Assembly: GCA_022600695.1 (NCBI GenBank)
Contig: JAHZJY010000211.1
Location: 1-5,783, forward strand
Length of the DNA: 5,783 bases
DNA from: Actinomycetes bacterium
GTDB taxonomy: Bacteria > Actinomycetota > Actinomycetes > Mycobacteriales > Mycobacteriaceae
Reading direction: 5' to 3'
Shown here: in pieces, positions 1 through 5,046 of the stretch
How positions within the stretch are numbered: position 1 is the stretch's first letter
Layout: the number at the start of each line of letters is the position of its first letter
Notes under the pieces: generated by a model
Seen by the model: only the letters and a program-made list of their open reading frames with translations
Told to the model about the DNA's origin: nothing
Database searches by the model: none
Position numbers and translations under genes: made by a program

Positions 1-587
1 CCGGGATCACCGTGGTGCGCAGCTACGGCTCCAGCGAGACCGCCGGCGGTTGCGTGTACGACGGGCTGCCCCTTGACGGGGTTGAGGTGCGCCTCGAAAA
101 CTCCGGGGACGACTGCGGTGGGCTGGACGGTATCGGCAGTGTCGTGATCGGCGGGGCCACCCTGGCCGTCGGCTACCGCAACCCGCCGGACCCCGACCCG
201 GTCAGCGAACCGGGCTGGTTCCACACCGATGACATTGGGCGCTTTGATGATTCGGGCCGGTTGGTGATCCTCGGCCGGGCCGACGAGGCGATCAGCACCG
301 GCGGTCTGACGGTCATGCCGGGTCCGGTGGAGGCCGTGCTGGGCCGGCACCCGGAGGTGGCCGAGTGCGCGGTCTTCGGCGTGGCCGACGACCGGTTGGG
401 CCAGCGGGTGGTGGCCGCGGTGGTGCTCACCCCCGGGGCCGCACCGACCCTGGCCGAGTTGCGGGACTTCATCTCCCAGTCACTCGACAGCACCGCCGCG
501 CCCCGGGAACTGCACGTGGTCGAAGGACTACCCCGGCGCGGAATCGGCAAACTCGACCGAGCAGCGCTGCGGCAGCTGTTCGGATGA
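1..587 (+). CDS. menE: o-succinylbenzoate--CoA ligase, C-terminal part (5' end outside window)
   Basis: Acyl-adenylate-forming enzyme that converts o-succinylbenzoate, ATP and CoA to o-succinylbenzoyl-CoA, a cytoplasmic step of menaquinone synthesis. The reading frame is open from base 3, so the start lies upstream and about 194 residues are visible, roughly half of a typical mycobacterial MenE (about 360 aa). Visible motifs, in order: the adenylate-binding YGSSETAGG stretch (about bases 24-50), the PGWFHTDDIG hinge-region motif (the ANL-family TGD-like aspartate), GRADEAISTGG, which opens the small C-terminal domain, and GIGKLDR near the end. The lysine codon in GIGKLDR at 549-551 is the expected catalytic lysine for adenylation. 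The stop TGA is at 585-587. The CVYDGLPLDG stretch after the SET motif is what points to MenE rather than a generic acyl-CoA synthetase. It is on the same strand as the following regulator but separated by 86 nt with its own likely promoter, so it is probably not co-transcribed as one tight unit. Nothing looks broken. Confidence 0.93.
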   Translation, partial: GITVVRSYGSSETAGGCVYDGLPLDGVEVRLENSGDDCGGLDGIGSVVIGGATLAVGYRNPPDPDPVSEPGWFHTDDIGRFDDSGRLVILGRADEAISTGGLTVMPGPVEAVLGRHPEVAECAVFGVADDRLGQRVVAAVVLTPGAAPTLAELRDFISQSLDSTAAPRELHVVEGLPRRGIGKLDRAALRQLFG

Positions 588-617
588 CCAGATGACCCCC
601 GCGGTACCGCCGGCCGC

Positions 618-634
618 TGACGAAACCGTGACGA
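618..634 (+). promoter_or_regulatory. Candidate OmpR-type operator: two TGACGA direct repeats, 11-bp period
   Basis: TGACGA occurs at 618-623 and again at 629-634, in the same orientation and 11 bp apart start to start. OmpR/PhoB-family regulators characteristically bind tandem direct repeats about one helical turn apart. If transcription starts at the ATG at 674, the repeats lie at about -56 to -40, the usual place for an activator replacing a weak -35. No good -35 hexamer is seen at the proper distance from the -10. Autoregulation by the adjacent regulator is an inference; two six-base copies can arise by chance. Confidence 0.4.
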
Positions 635-661
635 CTGGGGCGGTTCCCGGGCCACCGCCGC

Positions 662-667
662 TACAGT
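662..667 (+). promoter_or_regulatory. Putative -10 element of the response regulator gene (leaderless start)
   Basis: TACAGT fits the mycobacterial TANNNT -10 pattern. It is followed by 6 nt and then the ATG at 674, so transcription would be expected to begin at or next to the A of the start codon. The only purine run before the ATG is GGGG at 669-672, a single base from the start codon and too close to be a normal Shine-Dalgarno. No TTGACA-like hexamer lies 16-18 nt upstream, which fits an activator-dependent promoter using the repeats at 618-634. Confidence 0.5.
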
Positions 668-673
668 TGGGGC

Positions 674-1378
674 ATGCCGTCTCGGGTGTTGATCGCCGAC
701 GACGATGCCGTCGTGCGCGATGTCGTCCGACGCTACCTGGAACGCGACGGCCTCGAGGTCAGTATCGCCGGCGACGGTAACGAAGCCCTGCGCTTGCTGG
801 GCACCGAGCGAATCGACGTCGCGGTGCTCGATGTGATGATGCCCGGGCCGAACGGGCTGTCGCTGTGCCGCACCCTGCGCCAGGGCGGCAACTACACGGT
901 TCCGATCATTCTCCTGACGGCGCTGAGCGAGGAGGACGACCGGATCGCCGGTCTCGAGGCGGGCGCCGATGATTACCTGACCAAGCCGTTCAGTCCGCGG
1001 GAACTGGCATTGCGGGTGCGGTCGGTGCTGCGCCGCGCCCCCGCCACACCCTCGAGCGTCCCGTTGGAGATCACCGTCGGTGCGCTGACCGTGACCACCG
1101 CTTCCCGGTCGGTGGCGGTCGCCGGTGAGCCGGTCGGACTGACCAACCGGGAGTTCGACCTACTGATGTTCTTCCTGACGCACACCGACACCGTCTTCTC
1201 CCGGGAAGAACTCCTCAAGCAGGTGTGGCACTGGGACTTCGGCGATTTGTCCACGGTCACCGTCCACGTCAAGCGGCTGCGGTCCAAACTCGGTGACCAT
1301 CATCGGGTTCAGACGGTGTGGGGCCGGGGCTACCTGTGGCGCGGGGAAGCCGATGCCAGTGACCGTGGCTCCGCATAG
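674..1378 (+). CDS. OmpR-family two-component response regulator
   Basis: A 234-aa cytoplasmic transcription factor with the full OmpR/PhoB layout. The receiver domain spans about residues 3-120: acidic pocket D9-D10, phospho-acceptor D53 (in VLDVMMPG), switch residues T82 and Y101, and conserved K104 in the TKPF motif. After a linker of about 10 residues, a winged-helix DNA-binding domain spans about 132-224, with the recognition-helix region around STVTVHVKRLRSKLG (193-207) and the wing motif VWGRGYLW (215-222). ATG 674 is chosen because it puts the first receiver strand (RVLIADDD) at residues 4-11, as in the family, and because a -10 hexamer sits 6 nt upstream. The gene overlaps the downstream kinase gene by 26 nt, so the pair is translationally linked and almost certainly a cognate system. 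All key residues are present. The regulon and signal cannot be read from the sequence, and I do not recognise a specific named orthologue. Confidence 0.95.
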   Translation: MPSRVLIADDDAVVRDVVRRYLERDGLEVSIAGDGNEALRLLGTERIDVAVLDVMMPGPNGLSLCRTLRQGGNYTVPIILLTALSEEDDRIAGLEAGADDYLTKPFSPRELALRVRSVLRRAPATPSSVPLEITVGALTVTTASRSVAVAGEPVGLTNREFDLLMFFLTHTDTVFSREELLKQVWHWDFGDLSTVTVHVKRLRSKLGDHHRVQTVWGRGYLWRGEADASDRGSA

Positions 1379-2390
1379 CCTGACCGAAATCGCCCTACTC
1401 GCGCTGGGATTCTCCCTTCCGGTGGTACTGGTCGGCGTGGTGGTCATCCGGCTGGCGCGGTCCTGGTCGATCACCGTGAGCATGGTGGCACTGGTCCTGA
1501 TCCCCACCCTGGCCACCTTCGCCGGGGTGTTCGGAGCGAGCGGATTCATGTCCGACGACGCATTCCGCACCATTGCCGTGATCTTATCCGTGGTGGCCGT
1601 GGTGACACTGCCCGCCGCGGTGATGCTGGCCCGGTACCTGGCCCGACGGACGGTGTGGGAGCAGGAGATTCAGGATGCCGAGCAGGCCGCCGAGCAGTCC
1701 CGGCGGCAGCTTGTCGCCTTCGTCAGCCACGATCTGCGGACTCCGCTGGCCGGAATACGGGCGCTGTCGGAGGCGATCGCCGACGGCGTGGTCAGCGAGG
1801 ACGAAGTCCGGGTACAGGCCAAGAACATCGAGCAGGAGAGCATCCGGCTCTCGGAGATGGTCGATGACCTTTTCGAGATGGCGAAGATCAACGCCGGCGC
1901 GGTGACCGCGCCCTATGAGCAGGTGGCCCTCGACGAGGTCGTCGACGACGTGCTGAGCGCCCACCGGATCGCCGCCGAACGCTCCGGCGTGGATTTGACG
2001 GTGAACCTTCCCGGCCGCCCGGTCCGGGTGATCGGCAGCGACCGGGCGCTGGTGCGGGTGCTGTCCAACCTGGTGGCCAACGCGATCGCGCATACCCCGG
2101 CCGGGGGGACGGTCACATTGTCGGTGGGCGCCGACCGGGACGGGGCGTGGGCGCGGGTGGATGACACCGGGGTCGGGATCGACGCGGACGACCTGCCCCG
2201 GGTGTTCGACGTCGCCTACCGGGGATCCAATCACCGTGTACCACGGGAGGATTCGTCGCTGCCCAGCGGATCCGGCCTCGGCTTGGCGATCGCCGCGGGG
2301 CTGGTCCGGGCCCACCGCGGCAGCCTTTCGGCACATAACCTGGATCGCGGCGCCCGGTTTGAGGTGCGGCTGCCGTTGGCGGCCGGTTAG
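1353..2390 (+). CDS. Membrane sensor histidine kinase with three TM helices and no evident extracellular sensor domain
   Basis: A 345-aa partner kinase of the upstream regulator. Three hydrophobic helices are seen at about residues 11-33, 38-60 and 72-93. The loops are very short, and arginines at 33-36 and 94-99 would face the cytoplasm. A helical linker (about 100-120) leads to the HisKA domain with the phospho-accepting H126 in FVSHDLRTPL. The HATPase_c domain follows: N-box N239 and N243 (LSNLVANAIAHTP), G1 box DDTGVGI (270-276), F-box F285 (VFDVAYRG) and G2 box GSGLGLAIA (306-314). All catalytic boxes are intact. The reading frame is open back to base 1293, but that extension lies wholly inside the regulator gene. 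ATG 1353 has a GGGGAAG at 1343-1349 only 3 nt away; GTG 1359, with 9-nt spacing, is an equally plausible start. No PAS, HAMP or periplasmic domain is visible, so the signal may be sensed in or at the membrane. Start confidence is moderate, function high. Confidence 0.93.
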   Translation: MPVTVAPHSLTEIALLALGFSLPVVLVGVVVIRLARSWSITVSMVALVLIPTLATFAGVFGASGFMSDDAFRTIAVILSVVAVVTLPAAVMLARYLARRTVWEQEIQDAEQAAEQSRRQLVAFVSHDLRTPLAGIRALSEAIADGVVSEDEVRVQAKNIEQESIRLSEMVDDLFEMAKINAGAVTAPYEQVALDEVVDDVLSAHRIAAERSGVDLTVNLPGRPVRVIGSDRALVRVLSNLVANAIAHTPAGGTVTLSVGADRDGAWARVDDTGVGIDADDLPRVFDVAYRGSNHRVPREDSSLPSGSGLGLAIAAGLVRAHRGSLSAHNLDRGARFEVRLPLAAG

Positions 2391-2395
2391 CCGCG

Positions 2396-2425
2396 CCTCC
2401 CCCGGCCCCCACCGGCTGAGGGGGG
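2396..2425. terminator. Putative bidirectional terminator hairpin between convergent genes
   Basis: The 36-nt gap between the kinase stop and the flavoprotein stop holds a G+C-rich inverted repeat. CCGG (2402-2405) can pair with CCGG (2412-2415) around a 6-nt loop. After a 4-nt bulge, CCTCCC (2396-2401) can pair with GGGGGG (2420-2425), with one G-U pair. An alternative fold pairs CCCCC (2406-2410) with GGGGG (2421-2425). Neither strand has a U-tract, which is common for actinobacterial terminators. The convergent position supports the call; termination itself is inferred. Confidence 0.4.
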
Positions 2426-2426
2426 T

Positions 2427-3557
2427 TCAGTCCTCGAGTGTGCCGAACAGTCGTTCGGCGGCGGCGACATAATCCTCGATGAACTCCAGCACCACCTCGC
2501 GGGCGGGTTTGATCTTGGTCATCAGGCCCACACCCTGGCCGACGAAATAGGTGGACAGTGCCTGCGCCCCGGGATGGCCGGTCTCGGCCAGCTTGTCGAT
2601 ACGGCGCAGCGCCGGCTCGGCGACCATCGCCTGCAGCGGCAGCGGCAGCGGCTGGCGGCCGTTCGGGTTCGGCGCCCAGGCGTCGGTCCAGTCCGAGCGC
2701 AGCTGCCGGGACGGCTTGCCGGTCCGGCCGGCCGACCGCACGGTGTCCCGCGACGAGGCGGTCAACATCTTCTGCTTGGTGTGTGGGGCGGTCTCGGCCT
2801 CATCGGTGGTCAACCAGACCGAACCCGTCCACGCCCCGGCGGCGCCCAACGCCACACAGGCCGCCATCTGCCGCCCGGTGACGATACCGCCCGCGGCCAG
2901 CACCGGCACGTCCCCGCCGCCGGGAATCTCCGAGATCGCCTCCAGCACTTCGGGAATGAGCACGAGGGTGGACACCTCACCACAATGCCCACCCGCTTCG
3001 GTGCCCTGAGCGATGATCAGATCGACGCCGGCATGGACCTGCTTGATGGCGTGCTCCTTGGCGCCGACCAGGGCGGCCACCGGGATACCGCGTTGTTTAC
3101 CGGCCTCGATCATGTAATCGGGCGGTACGCCGAGGGCGTTGGCCATCAGCTTGATCGGGTGGTTCAGCGAGACCTCCAGCAGGCTCTGACCGGTATCCCC
3201 GGACAGCGCCGAGGAGGCCACCCGTAATTCCTCAACCTCGATATCGTGCGCGGCGAGCAACTCGTTGATGAAGGTGCGGTGTTCGCCGGGGATGCGTTCG
3301 GCCAGCTGGTCCTTGGTGAGGCTCTCGCCCTTCCCCTCGAACTTCGCGGGCACGATGATGTCGACGCCGTAGGGCTTGCCGTCGACGTGCTCGTCGATCC
3401 AGCACAGTTCCTGCTCCAGCTGATCGGGCCGGAACGCGACACCACCCAGAACGCCGAGGCCGCCGGCGTTGGTCACCGCGGCCACCACATCGCGGCAGTG
3501 ACTGAAGGCGAACAGGGGGAACTCGATGCCGTACTGGTCACAGATCGGTGTCTTCAC
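2427..3557 (-). CDS. Nitronate monooxygenase / 2-nitropropane dioxygenase family FMN-dependent oxidoreductase
   Basis: A 376-aa cytoplasmic TIM-barrel flavoprotein of the NMO family, which oxidises nitronates such as propionate 3-nitronate using FMN and O2. Seen in the sequence: the N-terminal AFSHCRDVVAAVTNAGG segment (17-33) expected of the first barrel strand and helix; the family signature QGTEAGGH (184-191), with H191 at the position of the usual catalytic base; the phosphate-binding stretch LAAGGIVTG (220-228); and GQGVGLM (340-346), near the C-terminal flavin-contact region. GTG 3557 is chosen because homologous NMO proteins begin just before this barrel strand and a promoter ends 6 nt upstream. 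The frame stays open to 3644, but that extension is basic, low-complexity and runs into the neighbouring gene. A tandem hexamer in the gene encodes PLPLPL (303-308). It is downstream of the MTAP gene on the same strand with a 32-nt gap. The family is clear, but the true substrate may not be a nitronate: actinobacteria carry several paralogues, some of which may act on other substrates. Confidence 0.88.
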   Translation of the reverse strand: MKTPICDQYGIEFPLFAFSHCRDVVAAVTNAGGLGVLGGVAFRPDQLEQELCWIDEHVDGKPYGVDIIVPAKFEGKGESLTKDQLAERIPGEHRTFINELLAAHDIEVEELRVASSALSGDTGQSLLEVSLNHPIKLMANALGVPPDYMIEAGKQRGIPVAALVGAKEHAIKQVHAGVDLIIAQGTEAGGHCGEVSTLVLIPEVLEAISEIPGGGDVPVLAAGGIVTGRQMAACVALGAAGAWTGSVWLTTDEAETAPHTKQKMLTASSRDTVRSAGRTGKPSRQLRSDWTDAWAPNPNGRQPLPLPLQAMVAEPALRRIDKLAETGHPGAQALSTYFVGQGVGLMTKIKPAREVVLEFIEDYVAAAERLFGTLED

Positions 3558-3563
3558 ACCCCC

Positions 3564-3593
3564 AGTATGGACAGCCCCGCGACCGGCTGTCAG
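3564..3593 (-). promoter_or_regulatory. Putative sigma-A-type promoter of the NMO-family gene
   Basis: Read on the minus strand, CTGACA (3593-3588; five of six matches to TTGACA) is followed after 18 nt by CATACT (3569-3564; four of six to TATAAT). Six nt later comes the GTG start at 3557. This predicts a leaderless mRNA beginning at the start codon. The -35 overlaps the TGA stop (3592-3590) of the upstream phosphorylase gene. A GGGGG run lies immediately before the GTG, too close to be a normal ribosome site. Confidence 0.55.
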
Positions 3594-4366
3594 GGCAGGT
3601 CGAACGGAAGCTCGACGCCTTCGTGCGCCAGACAGTGGGTGCACACCCGATCAGAGCTCACCCGGTCGATGGCCCGGTGCACCAGCTCCTTGAACGGGCC
3701 GATGTTTCGCTCGAACTCGGCGAACACGTCGACGGCCCGCACCCCGGCGCCGGCGGCGACCCCGGCGTCGACATCAGTCACCAGAGCTACTGCGGCGTAG
3801 CACATCTCCAGTTCCCGGGCGAGTACGGCCTCCGGGTAGCCGGTCATATTGACCAGGGTGAAACCCTGCCGGGCGAACCACTGGCTCTCCGCGCGGGTGG
3901 AGAACCGCGGACCCTGAACGACCACCATGGTTCCGCCGTCGACCACCCCGGGCAGGCCGGCGGCCGCGGCACGCAGCGCCGGGCAGTACGGATCGGCGAA
4001 ACCGATGTGGATACCGCCGGAGTCGAAATAGGTGTCCGGGCGGCCGCGGGTACGGTCGATCAGCTGGTCGGGAACCACGACCGCACCCGGCCCGAGATCG
4101 GCGGTCAGGCTGCCCACCGCGCACGGTCCGAAGACCCGCCGGACGCCCAGTGCCCGCAGCGCCCACATATTGGCCCGGTAGGGCACGGTATGCGGAGAGA
4201 ACTCGTGGCTGAGCCCGTGCCGGGGCAGAAACGCCACCTCGTGATGGCCCACCCGGCCCACCGTGATCGGTGCGCTCGGATCGCCGTAGGGGGTCTGCAC
4301 GGCCACACTGCGCGCGTCGGCGCCGAAGAAAGTGTAGAAACCGCTACCGCCGATGACCCCGATCAC
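3590..4366 (-). CDS. mtnP: S-methyl-5'-thioadenosine phosphorylase (MTAP-type purine nucleoside phosphorylase)
   Basis: A 258-aa cytoplasmic enzyme that cleaves methylthioadenosine with phosphate to adenine and methylthioribose-1-phosphate, salvaging purine and methylthio units from polyamine/SAM metabolism. Family features in order: GGSGFY (6-11; S8 is a phosphate contact in human MTAP), FLPRHG (47-51, with R49 and H50), GSL (85-87), PDQLIDRTRGR (99-109), GPRFSTRAES (152-161), NMTGYPEAVLARE (173-185, with M174 and T175) and TDVDAG (197-202). D198 and D200 match the aspartates that recognise the adenine amino group in human MTAP and favour MTA over inosine or guanosine. Length is normal for the family. 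GTG 4366 is the only start that keeps the N-terminal strand (VIGGSG), since an in-frame stop lies 2 codons upstream. The C-terminus carries C242-T-H-C245. The gene is divergent from the DUF1345 gene and overlaps its annotated 5' end by 14 nt. M. tuberculosis Rv0535 is the likely orthologue (recalled). Confidence 0.92.
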   Translation of the reverse strand: MIGVIGGSGFYTFFGADARSVAVQTPYGDPSAPITVGRVGHHEVAFLPRHGLSHEFSPHTVPYRANMWALRALGVRRVFGPCAVGSLTADLGPGAVVVPDQLIDRTRGRPDTYFDSGGIHIGFADPYCPALRAAAAGLPGVVDGGTMVVVQGPRFSTRAESQWFARQGFTLVNMTGYPEAVLARELEMCYAAVALVTDVDAGVAAGAGVRAVDVFAEFERNIGPFKELVHRAIDRVSSDRVCTHCLAHEGVELPFDLP

Positions 4367-5024
4367 GGATCACATTGTGCCCGGGTGGTTCACTCGGTGC
4401 GTGATCGCCCGTTCTCCACTGTTCCGATTGGGGCTCGCGGTCGTGGTGGGTCTCGCGGCGGCGGTGCTGGCGCGCCACGGGTTGGGCTGGCCCTACGCGC
4501 CGCCGATCGGATGGATCGCCGGCGCGACGCTGTTCCTGGGCTGGTCCTGGTGGCTGCTGCGGAGGATGGACGGTGCCGAGACCCGGCGCCACGCCGGCGA
4601 CTGGGACTCCAGCAGCCGGGTGGCACATCTGTCCGTACTGACCGCCGGCCTGGCCAGCCTGGCGGGGGTCGGCTATCTGCTGGGCGGCAAGGCCACCCAC
4701 GATCTCGCCGCGGCGGCGGTGGGGGTGCTCAGCGTCGGAGCATCCTGGTTCACCATCCACACGTTCTTCATGCTGCGCTACGCGCGGCTGTATTACCGGA
4801 CATCACTCCCGCCGATCGATTTCCACCAGGACGGACTGCTGCCGTCGTATCACGACTTCGCCTACCTGGCGTTCACCGTGGGGATGACCTATCAGGTCTC
4901 CGACACCGAGATCACCAGCACCGACGTTCGGCGCGCGGTGTTGTCGCAGGCGCTGTTGTCCTTCTTCCTGGGTGCGATCATCATCGCGATCACCCTGAAC
5001 CTGGTGGTCTCGCTGGCCGGTTGA
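4353..5024 (+). CDS. DUF1345 family integral membrane protein
   Basis: A 223-aa polytopic membrane protein of unknown function. Hydrophobic helices are seen at about residues 22-40, 49-69, 91-111, 117-140 and 198-222, with a less certain one around 168-182. The conserved DUF1345 stretch is clear: FHQDG (157-161), then [24 protein letters not shown] in two runs (166-178, 179-189) and [15 protein letters not shown] (191-205). The length matches the family. The start is uncertain. ATG 4353 gives the longest product but overlaps the divergent phosphorylase gene by 14 nt. GTG 4377 or GTG 4401 would remove the overlap and still leave the first helix intact. No Shine-Dalgarno or leaderless -10 settles the choice. 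It is 22 nt upstream of menA on the same strand and may be co-transcribed with it. DUF1345 has no biochemical role I can state, and an association with menaquinone or the respiratory membrane is only inferred from position. Confidence 0.85.
   Translation: MTPITDHIVPGWFTRCVIARSPLFRLGLAVVVGLAAAVLARHGLGWPYAPPIGWIAGATLFLGWSWWLLRRMDGAETRRHAGDWDSSSRVAHLSVLTAGLASLAGVGYLLGGKATHDLAAAAVGVLSVGASWFTIHTFFMLRYARLYYRTSLPPIDFHQDGLLPSYHDFAYLAFTVGMTYQVSDTEITSTDVRRAVLSQALLSFFLGAIIIAITLNLVVSLAG
4374..4379 (-). promoter_or_regulatory. Putative -10 element of the phosphorylase gene (leaderless start)
   Basis: On the minus strand CACAAT lies 7 nt before the GTG start at 4366, with four of six matches to TATAAT. 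No Shine-Dalgarno is visible and no convincing -35 was found 16-18 nt upstream. The hexamer sits within a 9-bp palindrome, CACATTGTG (4371-4379), that could be an operator half. The call depends on spacing and resemblance only. Confidence 0.35.
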
Positions 5025-5046
5025 GGCCCCGTGCGACCATTGCGCG

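Noticed and set aside
583..597. GATGACC direct repeat at the menE stop (583-589 and 591-597)
   Set aside because: It is short, has an 8-bp period, and overlaps the stop codon; nothing else supports a regulatory role.
592..780. 62-codon frame starting just after menE
   Set aside because: It overlaps the start of the regulator in another frame, is proline/arginine rich, and its ATG has no ribosome site or -10.
1293..1352. 20-residue N-terminal extension of the kinase
   Set aside because: It is entirely within the regulator's DNA-binding domain codons, and its composition is that of an out-of-frame read.
1584..2336. 250-codon open frame antisense to the histidine kinase
   Set aside because: The plus strand here encodes intact HisKA and HATPase motifs. 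The antisense product has no recognisable domain and reflects third-position G+C bias.
2574..3227. 217-codon plus-strand frame opposite the NMO-family gene
   Set aside because: It is a shadow of a well-supported flavoprotein; the translation is low-complexity and basic.
3558..3644. 29-residue N-terminal extension of the NMO-family protein
   Set aside because: It crosses the intergenic gap and the phosphorylase 3' end, is basic and low-complexity, and lies upstream of a good promoter that fits GTG 3557.
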